Shown here piece by piece: positions 1 to 13,300 of a DNA stretch of 64,000 nucleotides; position 1 is the first letter of the stretch, and every line of letters begins with the position of its first letter. The notes below the pieces were generated by a model. It saw nothing but the letters and a program-made list of their open reading frames with translations, was not told the DNA's origin and did no database searches. A program made the position numbers and the translations under genes. This DNA is from Amyloporia xantha (taxonomy: Eukaryota > Basidiomycota > Agaricomycetes > Polyporales > Adustoporiaceae): NCBI GenBank assembly GCA_036971615.1, contig JAYKKR010000010.1, forward strand, positions 744,001 to 808,000. Reading direction: 5' to 3'.

Positions 1-564
1 CTGGCCGCCGTGACGTTCCGAAAGAGAGTCGCTCCGAATACTCGCGTGTGGTGTCATCCGCAAGCTATCAGCGGTACAGTTTGTGCTTTGCCTCTGTGCT
101 TTAGACCCGCCTTGGACTGCAACTCATGATTATAGAGCATGTCATAATCGGAGTGAGTATTATGTACTTACATCATATGGATTATCAACCTTGTCGCTGT
201 GTCTAACGACCTTTAGCAGTTGACCGACCGAGTGCCAGGGTCACCATAGATGGGCCGACTTTGCCCTATACCCTACCCCCGTACCCTATGCCAATCATTG
301 GCTTCGAGTATGGAACAAGAAGGGCGCCTTGATCCGTGAGAAGATACTGTGCATTGCCCTCGTATCTGTGGGTCCTGTGTTGGCCGCCTCCCGTCTGTCG
401 CATGTTTCCCCCGTGCCCCGATATCATGGTCGAAGGGTGAATCTTGACGCCGTCCTAGATATATAGCTATCTATCGGAGCCCTCATTCTAGGATATTCCC
501 CTGGTAGCAAACATGTCTCCTGTAGGTTGCTTTTGGGAACACCGAGGACGTGGCTCATTTCGAA
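1..564. other. 5' spacer upstream of the 14-3-3 gene
   Basis: I see no convincing coding segment, tRNA or repeat here. The open frames that cross it resemble no family and lack plausible splice sites. The right part should hold the promoter and 5' UTR of the 14-3-3 gene. An AT-rich TATATAGCTATCTAT-like stretch lies near 458-476, but I cannot assign it as a TATA box. Confidence 0.4.
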
Positions 565-1434
565 ATGCAGGTTAACGTGACATTGTCTCGACTTGACTCC
601 CTTTTCATCGCGAGAGTCGCCGATCAAGCGGAGCGTTATCAAGGTCTGCATCATATTGTTGTCGGCACTAATTCTACTAACCAAATTCATTATAGATGTT
701 ATCGCACAGCTGAAAAGCATAATAACCTTTGTCGATGCGCAACTTACGGTTGAAGAGCGCAACCTCCTCTCGATTGCGTATAAGAATATCACGGCATCCC
801 ACCGCGCCAGTTGGCGCATGATCGATAACCTACAGAAGAAGGAAGCTCGACATGCTTCGTGGCAGCAACTTCTGCTCATGCGAAAGGAGAAGGAGCGGAT
901 AGAACATGACCTCGTTGAGACTTGCAAAGATGTCGTTGAAATCCTGGAACGCTTCCTAATCCCCTCTGCTAATCCTGGAGAAGAGAAGGTCTTCTACTGC
1001 AAAATGTGAGTAACCGTACAGCAGATAATTCAATTACTTGCATTGACACCCGGTGACATAGGAGAGGCGACTACTATCGCTATCTGGCTGAGATGACAAG
1101 AAACTCGACGCGAGAACAGCATGCGGCGACTTCCCTCGATGCATATAAGTTCGCATACAAACATGCACTTGGTACATTGGACCCTGCGCATCCTACACGT
1201 TTGGGTTTGGCCCTCAATTTTGCTGTCTACTACCATGACATTTGTCAGAGTCCTGAACGGGCTTGTTTCCTGGCAAAACATGCCTTCGACGAGGCTATAT
1301 TTATCGCGTCGAATCCATTATTTCCAGCACAAAGCTTGGAAGATTCATTGATGATATTGCAGCTTCTGAAGGACGATTTGCTCTTATGGTCGGAGGAGAT
1401 GAATCAGACTAATCTGAAGGGGATGGGTGGTTGA
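565..1434 (+). CDS. 14-3-3 family phosphoserine/phosphothreonine-binding adaptor
   Basis: The product belongs to the dimeric 14-3-3 family, which binds phosphorylated client proteins in cytoplasm and nucleus. Three exons are visible: 565-643, 696-1005 and 1062-1434, with introns of 52 and 56 bases that have GT/AG ends. They give 762 bases, about 253 residues, the usual family length. Hallmarks in order are ADQAERYQ, LTVEERNLLSIAYKN, ASWRMI, KMRGDYYRYLAE, RLGLALNFAVYYHDI and SPERACFLAKHAFDEA. The ATG at 565 gives the expected short N-terminus. The protein is clearly more diverged than canonical fungal 14-3-3 (for example ITASHRASWRMIDNLQKK where the family is nearly invariant), so it may be a secondary paralogue. 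The C-terminal tail is short and not strongly acidic. Family assignment is very firm; its special role is unknown. Confidence 0.93.
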
Positions 1435-1510
1435 GAACTTCGATACATGCTGAGTCCAGGATGAACTCCAAAACTTCTCATTATATTGTTACGCTGTTAC
1501 TCTCAGTCAA

Positions 1511-1592
1511 GGCCGCCTGGCGAAATGGCATCGCGTCTGACTACGATTATGTTGTTATCAGGAGATTGCAGGTTCGACCCCTGCGGTGGTCA
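1511..1592 (+). tRNA. tRNA-Arg (anticodon ACG) with a 10-base intron
   Basis: A full cloverleaf can be drawn. The acceptor stem GGCCGCC pairs with GGTGGTC at 1585-1591, followed by discriminator A. The anticodon stem is TCTGA/TCAGG and the T arm is GCAGG-TTCGACC-CCTGC. The anticodon loop begins CTACGA, giving anticodon ACG, and is expanded by 10 bases at the position where eukaryotic tRNA introns sit (one base 3' of the anticodon). The A at the wobble position is normally deaminated to inosine. It lies between the 3' end of the 14-3-3 gene and the convergent deoxyhypusine synthase gene. Confidence 0.93.
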
Positions 1593-1741
1593 TTTTGTCA
1601 TTCTTACATTCATGTTTTGCTTTTTTAATTCACTTTACGCTTCACTTTTTCGTGGCCTTTCATGGCTCATTGCGAAGGCACAATAAGTCCATACAAATAT
1701 GAAGTACACGGTCTTATTCTATACATTATGTCGACATTCAT

Positions 1742-3102
1742 TTATATATCTCGCGCAAACGTGGCCGCTACCAACAGCGGGAACACCAGAGTCGCATCCG
1801 CAAACACCTAGAACGGGAACGAGAACATAAAAGGTTACCAAGGCACAATGCTATGATAATGAACCAGCAGACCTTGACTGATTCTGCTCCAGCTCGAATT
1901 TTCCCCCACGAAACTGCTTCATCGGGCCGCGCACCAGAGTCTGAGCCATCGAACTCTTGACCGGTATTCTATAAAAGCATCAATCGTGAAGGTGGTGATA
2001 AGGTGGATTGCACGTACGATGTAAACCGAGTAATCAGCCCCATTACGCTGTAGAGGTGCCGTCAATGAGGATTCAAGTGAGGCGAATAGGGTAATGAACT
2101 GACTATGAGCATGGCATTTGCTATCTGATGTTTACAGACACCACCACCAAGGATGATCATGCCTGCCTTTTTCGACTGCCGAGCTAATTCATTGAGAGCA
2201 CGGATATCGCGAACAATGTCAATGATAAGGCCTGGCGAACGAAAGGAATTAAAGTAGATCATATCCCCCAAGGACCCGTCGGTGAGAGCGGGACAGAATA
2301 CGGGAATATCGTTCTACACAATCACTCAGCACTGATGAGCGGTGCAAACGTGCCGATGAATGTTCTATTCACTTTGTAAGCCCAGTAATACACGGATTCT
2401 TCGTCATTGATCTCCTTGCCCAGCCTCCGAATGAAAGAGCTCGGGGACCAGACTTCGCCAGTTTCCTTTTGTTCAGCAAGCATGGTATCGAGGATAGGTG
2501 TAAGCCAGTCTTCGAATTTGCAATAGTTGTCGTTCGGCACGATCAAGTTCCCAATGCGATTCATCCCCTTCCGTCTCAAATCCGCACCGTCCAGATTGAA
2601 GTCAGCGAGGTAAGTTTTGCCCAAGCATTTTATGAAGTCTTCCTCGATGCCTCCCGCCGTGGTCACAATCGCACGAACATGTTTGTGTTTGACAAGGTGC
2701 AGGATGACTTCACGTAGTCCAGATGAGATAAGGTTAGACGTGTAGCCCAAGAAGATATCGCAGCGAGTGTTAGCCCTGACTTCGGGAGCCATGTACTCTT
2801 CCGACTCGTTCTCCGTGATTGGCTCGTCGGAGAGACGCCATTCTCGCTGCAGAATTTAAAGCACTGAAGAGGAGCAGGATCCAAGGAAATTGGCGCACCA
2901 TTTTGTTGACAATATCTATCGCCTTGGCCAAGCTGCTCGCCTGGAAGCCGATTCGTTTGTAGTTTTCCAGTAACTGCTGCAAAGAGATCGGCTTGTCGAA
3001 ATTTGGCCCTTCCACGGAAACCGCGAATTCAGGCATAGGTTCTGAAGGTTTCAGCACAGCAGCAGATGCGCCAGCAGGGACTGTACTGTTATTGGAGGTC
3101 AT
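1742..3102 (-). CDS. DYS1: Deoxyhypusine synthase
   Basis: The enzyme transfers the aminobutyl group of spermidine to one lysine of translation factor eIF5A, the first step of hypusine formation, in an NAD-dependent reaction in the cytosol. Six exons are readable on the minus strand: 3102-2899, 2846-2373, 2313-2104, 2047-2018, 1968-1873 and 1807-1742. All are multiples of three and total 1080 bases (359 residues), a normal length. Recognisable segments are [87 protein letters not shown] (with the active-site lysine), [20 protein letters not shown] and LVFPLLVA. One oddity is NAM where most family members have NAN just after the catalytic lysine. It is divergent from SEC7. Confidence 0.96.
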
Positions 3103-3325
3103 GCTGGTGAAGTAGAATTTGGTTAAGGTCAGTGTGGTGAATGTCGGCAGACGCTGCAGTTTGCAATCGAGAACTTTTGAAGAGCTTCGATAGCGCTCAT
3201 GATTGGATCGTGACCGGAAGCGCCGGTAGCGTGAACCGGAACGCGTGAATTGCTGTGATACTGCCTACCCTTGGTCAACGACTTGAAGGCGACCGCCGTC
3301 CAACCCCCGTCCGAACAAGCAGATA
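3103..3325. promoter_or_regulatory. Shared divergent promoter region of deoxyhypusine synthase and SEC7
   Basis: The two start codons face away from each other across 223 bases, so both promoters and 5' UTRs must fit here. I see no clear TATA box or named factor site. The role is inferred from gene layout only. Confidence 0.55.
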
Positions 3326-6300
3326 ATGAACACTGCCGTCCTCGACGAGGCAGTCTCAACGCCGTTGCCTTTATCTCCACCACCGGACCAGACCCACTAC
3401 CCATACATCACTGCGGAACCTCCTGCGCTTCCACGGGACCCTGTCGACGAGAACTACGCTCGGTCAACCGAAGGAGAGCTTGCAGCAGAAGATGAGTTGC
3501 ACCCAGATGAGCAGGTAGGGAGCAGTTCCCAGCAGCCATCTGGTGAGACCGCTCCGGTGGATGCATCTTCTACGTCACAGTCCGCTGAACATCATTTCGT
3601 TTCTGGCGGTCACTCCGGAGAAACAAATGGGGAGACACAGACGTACGAAAGTAGTGCAGCCCAGGCAACCTCAGAGGACGATCAGTCTGCACCTCCTGCG
3701 CCTCCTGCTAAAGCGGATGCATCTATATACCACCCACCGCGCCAAGAGAGCTTGCCGACACCCCCGGTTCGCAATGGGACGCCTGTGCAGCATGCAATCG
3801 AGAAGCATATGAACGGCCACGCTGTGGGCCGTCGTAGTACTAGTACAGTACCCTCAAGGCCATCGTCTGCTGCGTCTCACCGACGCTCCCTGACCATATC
3901 AAAGGGACACACAGTATCGGTAGTCCTGATCTCGTCTGCACTCGAAACAATTGCTGCGTCTAGGGAGGCAAAACGTTCTGCGCCTCTGCGCGAAAGTGTG
4001 CAGCGTGCGTTGGAGATGGTCAAATCTGGGCAGGGTGGCGATCGTCCGCGCGAGATTTTTGAACCTCTGCGTCTTGCTTGCGAAACGCGCAACGAGAAGC
4101 TAATGATTGCCAGCTTGGACTGCATCTCCAAGCTGATCTCATATTCTTTCTTTGTGGAGCCCTCATCCGACTCTCAGCCTTTGCCTTCGCCCCCGCTGTC
4201 ACCTGCTCCCACCACACGAAATTCCATGTCGAATGGGTCGCATGTGAATCTCCCATCAATCTCCCTCGTTGATGTTGTCGTCCACACCATTACCTCCTGT
4301 CATTCTGAGACTGCTCCGGAAACTGTCTCACTCCAAATCGTGAAGGCGCTTCTGGCTATTGTACTCTCCTCAACCATACTCGTTCACCAGTCTTCTTTAT
4401 TGAAAGCCGTCCGCACGGTATACAATGTGTTCCTGCTCAGCACGGATCCCGTCAACCAGACTGTAGCCCAAGGAGGCCTAACCCAGATGGTCAACCACGT
4501 CTTCACGCGCTGTAAAGTCGATCCACCTTCATTTTCTCGCAGCGATTCAAGCATGACTATCCACTCCAGGGTAGACGGACAGGCATCCTACAGACGATCC
4601 TCAGCATCGTCTTCATCGCCTCGTAACTCTGTGGCTGCCCACCTGCATGATGAATCACCCCATACAAGGCCTTCGTCAATGGCGGAAACTGAAGGAACGG
4701 AGTCTACAATGGTAAATGAAGGAGATTCGAGGTCAGGCGAGTCTCAGCACGACAAACCTTCGGGTCCGGCAGTGGAGCACGACGAAGACGATCACTCGGA
4801 ACGTCGAACGAACGGTCGCGTCTCTGAGTCATCGCACCATACTCGGTACGCGTGAATGTAGGGCATTATTTTTGTCTGCTGTCTGACTTCTACTATCAGA
4901 GCTCCATCCGAGACTGCCGCGAGTGAGACTATGCACTCTCATGATCACGACATTGCCGTCAGATCCCTTTCAAGCAACGACCTTTTTATCAAAGATGCAT
5001 TCCTGGTCTTCAGGGCGCTTTGCAAGTTGACAATGAAACCGCTGAACCCCGAAAGGTATGATATTGGTATGTCTCGCCTGGGCCAGATCTATACTCAATG
5101 TTTTTACTAGTGAGCGCGATCTGAAGTCGCATGGAATGCGGTCAAAGTTGTTGTCTCTGCATCTTGTTCTGTCGATACTGAACTCACACATGTCCTTATT
5201 CGTCTCACCCTCTGCTATCATCTATTCGACTTCATCGCATGAGGCTACGACATTTGTGCAAGCCGTGAACCAGTACTTGTGTCTTTGTTTGAGTCGTAAT
5301 GCCGTTAGTCCAGTCCCGCAGGTCTTCGAGATTAGTGTCGAGATCTTCTGGAGAGTTGTCTCAGGATTGCGGACGAAGCTGAAGGTTAGTTGGGCTACTT
5401 ATTTCTGTCGCAACGCGATTGATCATTATCATGTCCGCAGAAAGAGATTGAAGTGCTTATGCACGAGATCTTCATCCCTATACTCGAAATCAAGACGTCA
5501 ACGTTGAAGCAGAAAGCCGTCATTCTTGGTATGGTGCAGCGATTATGCCAGGACCCGCAAGTCCTGGTTGAGATTTATCTCAACTACGACTGCGACAGCG
5601 AGGCTGTAGACAACATTTATGAACAGTAAGTCTAGCCTATGAGTCCAGCTATCCAAGTTTGTCTCATGCATTGATACTCGCAGCCTCATGAACATAATCT
5701 CAAAAGTCAGCACATCACCCATCACACAGGCACAGCAGAAAGCAAGCGATCCGACTAGTCCTGGACTTACCCCTACGACGAGAACCCACCAATATCCTCC
5801 AGTACCTCCATCGCTCAGTACCACAGCATTGGCAGGTCCAGGGTCCACAGAGTCCTCTTCGGTTCCTTTGTCGGAGCAGCAGCTTAGACGGCAAGGACTG
5901 GAATGCCTTGTAGCGGTCTTAAAGTCGCTGGTGGCATGGGGCACAAGCACGGGGGCATCTGACAACGCGCCAGACGTTGCAGTGCGAACTCACATCGGTG
6001 AAGACATCCGTCGGGAGAATGCCACGCCTGACACATCTATCGACAAGATGTCCGGTCCGTTGAGTGCAGATCCGACTAAACAGCCCACACCAGACGTTGG
6101 AGATGACCCAAGCAAGTTCGAGAGCGCCAAGCAAAAGAAAACCACTTTACTCGAGGGGATCAAGAAGTTCAACTTCAAGCCGAAACGAGTATGCAATTCA
6201 CTCTATTTAGGTCCCGGTGCTGCGGCGCTGAAACTCTTTGATTAGGGGATTCAATTTTTCATCGAGACAGGATTCGTTCCAAGCAGCGCACCGAGGGACA

Positions 6301-9300
6301 TCGCCAAGTTCTTGCTCGAGACCGATGGTCTTAGTAAGGCGATGATTGGCGAATACCTTGGCGAAGGGTCAGTGTTATTGCTGCTATCTCATACGCGCTT
6401 TCTAACACCAGGCGGATAGTGATGAAGAGAACATTGCCATTATGCACGCATTCGTCGATATGATGGACTTCAAGGATCTTCCTTTCGTAGATGCATTGCG
6501 TACGTTCCTGCAAGCTTTTCGTCTGCCTGGAGAGGCACAGAAGATCGATCGTTTTATGCTCAAGTTTGCGGAGCGTTACATTGCTGGCAATCCCCAGACG
6601 CCCTTCGCCAATGCTGGTGCGCCAATCTGATATCACATCGAGGCCCTTTGCTCATCCATACTCGTCTAGATACTGCATACGTGTTAGCGTATTCGACCAT
6701 CCTGTTGAACACTGACGCGCATAATCCACAAGTCAAGCGTCGCATGACTTTGGTGGACTTCATCAAGAATAACCGTGGTATCAACGATAATGCTGACCTA
6801 CCTGAGGAATTACTTTCGTCGATCTATCAAGACATAGTCTCCAACGAAATCAGGATGAAAGACGAGGTAGAATCGGCAGCTCCTGTTATCGCACACGGTC
6901 CTGGATTGGTCGGTGCCATTGCCAATGTTGGTAGAGACTATCAGAAGGAGGCCTATATGATGCAGTCGAATAACATGACGAACAAGACAGAGGTTAGTTC
7001 TTGTCACCTACATTCGCTGCTGCTCAGCAGTCATTCTCTCCATGTCAGGCTCTCTTCAGGACACTGATGCGGTCGCAACGCAAAGGCTCGAAGTCAAATG
7101 AACAGTTCTTCAGTGCATCGCATTTCGTGCACGTACGACCGATGTTTGAGGTTGCGTGGATCCCATTCCTCGCGGGCCTGTCCGGGCCCCTGCAGAACAC
7201 TGACGATCTCGAAGTTGTCGATTTATGCCTTGAGGGCTTCAAGGACGCTATTCGGATTGTTTGTTTCTTCGACATGGAGTTGGAGCGCAACGCCTTCGTC
7301 ACAACCCTCGGGAAGTTCACCTTCTTGAATAATTTAGGTGAGATGAAGACGAAGAATATGGAGGCCATTAAAGCATTGTTAGATGTCGCAGTTAACGAGG
7401 GTAACAACCTGAAAGGGTCGTGGCGCGAAGTGCTCACCTGTGTCAGTCAGCTAGAGCATATGCAGCTCATCAGCAGCGGCGTCGATTTACCCGAAACGGG
7501 TCGGAAGAGGTGAACACTCTATCCTGTTTCATGGTAAAGTTCAATTGAGCTAATGAGATGTGTAGTCGTGCACGCAAGCCACCCACTGAGGAGTTGGCAA
7601 ATGAGAGCCGTTCGACCCACATCACGGTGGCTGCAGACATGGTGTTCTCCTTAAGCCACTTCTTATCCGGAGCAAGTTCTCTCTTATTATCTGTGATACC
7701 TACATTAACCTCACTTTTCAAGGTCGCTATAGTTGACTTTGTTCGAGCCTTATGTGATGTCTCGTGGGAAGAGATTCAGTCATCAGGCCTATCTCAACAT
7801 CCACGTCTTTTCAGCCTTCAAAAGCTCGTTGAGATCGCATATTACAACATGAATCGAATTCGTCTAGAGTGGTCCAATATCTGGGACATATTAGGCGAAC
7901 ACTTCAATCAGGTGCGGAGATCGATTGTGAACTTTCCATTATGCCTGGGCTCAAATCGCTTGGAAGGTGTGTTGCCACAACAATCCTCACGTCGGATTTT
8001 TCGCTTTGGATGCTCTACGACAACTTGCAATGCGATTCTTAGAAAAGGAAGAATTGACACATTTCAAGTTCCAAAAGGACTTTTTGAGGCCCTTTGAGTA
8101 TACTATGGCACATAATTCCAATCCCGATATTCGTGATATGGTATGTCTCATCACAAATTATGCGTGGCATTCGCTAACGTGTAACAGGTCCTGCAATGTC
8201 TACAACAAATGATTCAAGCGCGGGTCGGCAATATGCGGTCAGGTTGGCGGACAATGTTCGGCGTGTTCTCAGCCGCTTCCAAAGTACCAACAGGTATGCG
8301 CAGATCGGAATATTCATGGGCAAAACCTGATATTGAGATAGAACGCATCGTAAACTCTGCGTTCGAGATCGTCACTCGTCTGAACAAAGAGCACTTTTCG
8401 GCGATTGTACGACACGGGGCCTTCGCCGATTTGACTGTCTGCATCACCGACTTCTGCAAAGTGAACAAGTATCAGAAAATCAGTCTCCTGGCTATTGCAA
8501 TGTTGCGAGGCATCATCCCAATCATGTTGAACTCACCTGATTGTGGATTAAATATCTCTGCGGACGATCCCGATCACAGTGTAGACGACCCGATGATCAA
8601 ATTCTGGTTCCCTGTGCTGTTCGGTTTCTACGATGTGATCATGAATGGAGAAGATTTGGAAGTGCGACGATTGTGAGTCCAATACTAACATATATGACAT
8701 TCCTACTGTTTTGACACTTCTGCAGGGCTCTCGATTCACTCTTCACCACGCTGAAAACCTACGGCAAAACATTCCCTGTAGACTTTTGGGACACTGTTTG
8801 CCAGGAATTGCTCTTCCCGATATTTGCTGTATTGAAGTCAAGTCAAGACCTATCACGCTTCAGCACTCAAGAGGACATGAGCGTGTGGCTCTCGACAACC
8901 ATGATACAGGCGCTCCGCAATCTGATCGACTTGTACACGTTCTACTTCGATACTCTGGAACGTTTCCTCGATGGCTTATTGGATCTTCTTTGTGTGTGCA
9001 TTTGTCAAGGTAAGTCAGATAGCGTTGTAAAGGTTACTCTCCTAAGTCGTGGTTCGTTTGCAGAGAACGACACACTTGCTCGCATTGGGACCAGCTGTTT
9101 GCAGCAACTATTGGAGAGCAACGTTAAAAAGCTAAGTCCTGCTCGGTGGGAACGTGTAGCAACGACCTTCGTCAAGCTGTTCCGCACGACGACGCCACAT
9201 CAACTCTTCGATGAAAGTCTACGGGTGGAAATTGATGGCAGCACGTCCGATTTGCCCGACTCTCCAGGTGGCTTTTTGCAGTTATAATTTATTCAGACCA

Positions 9301-10177
9301 AAATACTGAATTTGCGAAACCGCAGACGCAAATGGCCAAGCCATTGTGCCAGCGCCGCTATCACCAAATGCTGAACAGCATAGGGACTCCAAGGTTTCTC
9401 TCAATGACCGGCGACGTGCTTTCAGGCAAATCATCGTAAAATGTGTCCTCCAGTTACTACTGATCGAGACTACGAATGACTTGCTCCGGAATGACGAGGT
9501 CTATAACACAATACCCCCAGAACATCTACTGCGCTTGATGGGTGTTCTTGATCATAGTTACCAGTTTGCGAGAATGTTCAACGAGGACAAAGAACTCCGC
9601 ACAGGGCTTTGGAAAGTTGGTGAGTTGCAATTTTGGCATGTATCGACCGTGGCTGAATCTTTAACCTCCAGGCTTCATGAAGCACTTGCCGAACCTACTT
9701 AAGCAGGAATCAAGCAGTGCTTCTACCCTAGTACACGTGCTCTTGCGCATGTATTACGATCCTCGACCGGAACATCAGGCAGCTAGGCCACAAGTCGCTG
9801 ACCGACTTATGCCGTCAGTCTTTCATGATAAGAGTATTGAGTCGCTGCTGATACGATCATAGACTGGGGTTGGGTGTGCTGGGAGACTTCAATAAATTGC
9901 GTGTGGACACGCAGCTGAAAAACATCGCAGCTTGGACACCAGTAGTCGCTGAGATCCTTCAAGGCTTTGTTCGTTTCGATGACAAAGCGGTGAGTCCAGC
10001 GCAATGGTCTCATGATTGATTCTGACCGAAAGCATGCAGTTCGCGAGATACTTGCCTGCGATATATCCTTTGGTAACCGACCTGCTGTCCCGCGACATGT
10101 CGCCAGAGGTTCGAGAGGGCTTGCGGGAATACTTCATGCGCGTTGGGTATATACAGGGCATCATGGATCGGTCATAA
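3326..10177 (+). CDS. SEC7: Sec7/BIG-type ARF guanine-nucleotide exchange factor
   Basis: This large Golgi/trans-Golgi GEF activates ARF GTPases for vesicle formation. The first exon (3326-4845) encodes a long Pro/Ser-rich acidic leader and then a helical DCB-type region (about 3890-4500). The HUS box follows, with the diagnostic NYDCD motif near 5583-5597. The Sec7 domain spans about 6180-6900. Its first motif reads [14 protein letters not shown], with the catalytic glutamate codon at 6532-6534, and its second motif includes LLNTDAHNP. Helical HDS repeats continue to the C-terminus, which ends [16 protein letters not shown] at 10177. Many short introns interrupt the gene (for example 4846-4899). 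Estimated length is about 1,900-2,000 residues, usual for BIG/Sec7 proteins. Individual internal splice sites beyond those checked are approximate. The 3' end converges on SLA1 with only 135 bases between. Confidence 0.93.
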
Positions 10178-10312
10178 CGTACATTTCTCTTTGTAGCATC
10201 TACTTATTATTGTGCACATTTGTATAATTGTCAGTCCTTCGGTATATTAACGCATTTATCCTAGCATGGCGACGATTGATTGGAAAGGATGGTATTTATA
10301 CAAGACAATGAT

Positions 10313-13300
10313 TCAGCGCTGGAAACCATAACTCCCCGCATACGAGCCACCGTTCATGTTTTGATAGCCCCAGCCGGTAGGTTGAGCAGTCAAAGGAGAT
10401 GCTGTGGCTTGAAGAATTAGTGACAGACCTTCAACACACGCGCGAAATGTTACTCACGATTGGGACGAAGGGCGTTGTATTTGTCTGTAATGCTCGTTAG
10501 CTAAGACAAAAGCGTCCAGAGGCATGCCAACATACCTGCACTCTGTGGGACAGCAGAATCATCACTTGCAAAAGTCCCACTCTTCATCTGCGCGAAGATG
10601 TTGGCTGGGGAAGTGTTCGTAATCGTAGATTGGGCAGGAGGTGCAGACGGAGAGGATGCCATTGTATCGCCGAATGGTGATTGGCCCATTCCACCAAACC
10701 CTGGGTTGAATCCTGTAGGATCTTTACGACAGTGAGACACGCGGCATCAATCCAATAACCGGGACTTACTGCTTTGAATTTGACCATATCCTTGGTTATT
10801 CTGGAATGATGGAGTGGATCCGAATGTACCATTCATTGGTGCTCCGAAGTTATTAGGTAAACCTGTCGGTTGTGACATCAAAGGTCCGGAGCCCGAGAAA
10901 TTGCCACTCGCGAATCCTGTCGGTTGTGACGACATAGGATTCGTACTTGGGAATCCAGTCATCTGGGGATACACTGGTTGACTGGCACCAGGGAAACCGG
11001 TGGGCTGGGTAGAAAGGAAAGAAGGTTGCGGCGGCGGCGACTGGAATGTGGACTGCACGCTCTGCGGTCGGGTAGGAACAAAACTATTAAACCCAGTCGT
11101 AGTGGGTATCAGAGGCTGCAATAACGCCTGATTGGCCGGCACTGGGGCGAGAGGCCCACGAGGCTGAGGGGGGGCTAACATACCACTTTGCTGATTCTGC
11201 ATATGCTGGCCGATAGGAACAGGAGATGAACCCATCCCCAGACCGGACTGGAAACTCAAAGGAGAGGGGATAGGTACAGAAGGGGTACGCTGGGGAGATT
11301 GGACAGCGGGGCTTTGCGTGCGCAACTGGGTTAGACGAGCGAGCTGATCAAATATATCGCTGTCTGTCTTCGCGAGCGCAGTACCAGTCGATTGCTGCGA
11401 TGCGGGTGCAGAGGCAGGAGTAGTTGAAGCTGCAGGGGCTGGGGCGGGTGCAAGAGCTGCAGGCGCAGGGGGCGCAGGGGGCGCAGGGGGTGCAGGAGGC
11501 GCAGATGGGGCCCGGGGGGCAGTGATGGGTGGAGTGGGTGTTGCTGCCGGCTTCGTCGAACTAGGCCTATTCGTCCAGGCATCGTCGTCGAACCCGCCAA
11601 CAATGGGCACGGCAGAGCTGGATCTAGATGGAGGCTGTATAGGAGTAGTAGACGTTGCAGTTTCGGGGCTTGCAACCAGAGGAGATTCTGTCCGGGGGAT
11701 CTGACCCGACGCCGACGAGATCGACTGCAGATCGACGCTCGACGGAGGCATGCTCTTGCTGGGTTGCGGACGCCCTCTCCGCACCGAATTCTTCAATGCG
11801 CCATTGGGGCCTGCGAAGAGATTGGGGGGTTGACTTCTCGGTTTGCTGGATGACCCAGACTCTTCGGCTTGTAGCTGTCTAGCGAGCTCTTCGTCACGAC
11901 GGATCTGCGCCTGCAGCACGTCGTCGTTGGCCTCAGATTTCTTCGGCTGTCTCTGATCAATAGCCTTCTTAACGCGAATGATATCGCCTTCGCGCAATCC
12001 AAGCGATCGCATGGTCGACTCTGTGATATCGGGTAGAATTGACTCGTCGATCTTGTCACGCTCAAAAGACGCAGCATATCGAGTGCAATCATCAACATCA
12101 CACCCAGCATTAAGGAAGAACTCAAACCAGTCCGTTGTCGGCTTTTTGGCAGACGAAGGTTTGGACGTGCTCGATGACCGTACGGCTTCGGGCTTCAGGG
12201 ACCTCCTGCGCAGTTCCAATGGCTGGTCGTCATCGTCAGATCTGCGCGGAGGTGAAGACTTCTTGGTCACTTTCTCGATGTACTTGAGGTCTTCTGGAGA
12301 CATTTTCTCCGAAGGGACTTCAATAACGACGCCATTCACTTTGTGCAAGCGCAGCTTGCCATTGGAGAAGCCAAGGAAAGCGGCCTCGACACGGAACTGG
12401 CCCGTCCTGTCATGCCATACACGGGTGTTCTCTGGAGGAGGGCCTGCGCGTCGATCTGTCGACGTTCTGCTCGAACTCGACGAATCTCCATTAGCTTTCT
12501 TACTCTTGGGCGATTCAGACGACCGATCGATAGATTCTCGCGACTCCTTCTTGCGAGCGTCCGCGGCTGCTGCAGCTGCGCGTGCATCCGCCGCCTCCTG
12601 CTTCGCCCGTTCTTGCATTCGACGCTTCTTGTCGGCCTCAGCCGCAGCTGCAGCCGCCTTCGCACGACGATCTGCCTCCGCCTGTTTGCGCTCCCTCTCG
12701 GTGCGTTCCCGCTCTGCTTGCTCGCGTGCCTGACGGTCCGCTTCTGCACGCTCCTCAGCTTCCCTAGCAGCCACGGCCTCAGCAGCAGCAGCGTCATCAT
12801 CTTCACCTGCGGCAGCTGATGCGGAGGCGCCAGCATTCACCAGCTACATGAGCGTATGAATAAATTTGTACAATTTCAAGCAAAATGGTGAGCCATACCT
12901 CAATGTAGCTGGCAGGTACGACACCCTCCCCGCCTGAAGTGTTCCGGCACTTCCACCATTCATCGCCGTCACGCTCCAGCACGAGCAGGGCCTCACCCTC
13001 CTGTACAGACAACTCGTCTTCTCCATCTGCCGCGAAGTCATACAGTGCCACCGCAGGCTCTCCCTCTTCTTGCTGCACCTCCGCTCCCTCCTCATCGTCT
13101 GACGGCTCCCGCGGTGGAATAATCTCCGGCTCAGCCGCGTCAAAGTGCACGGCCTTCTGAGGGCTGCTGCGTTGGGGCTCGTGGTCTTCCTCTGCAGGAG
13201 GGGCCAGAGTGGCAGGTGCAGGTGCAGAGGGTGCAGCGGGTGCAGCCAACGCGCGTGAGGACTCGAGTTTCGCGATGATAGCCTCGGCAACGTCCTTGGC

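Noticed and set aside
11978..12733. Plus-strand open frame of 251 codons
   Set aside because: It lies antisense to the low-complexity charged and SHD1 regions of SLA1. Its Ser/Ala/Arg-rich composition mirrors the minus-strand codons, and there is no domain.
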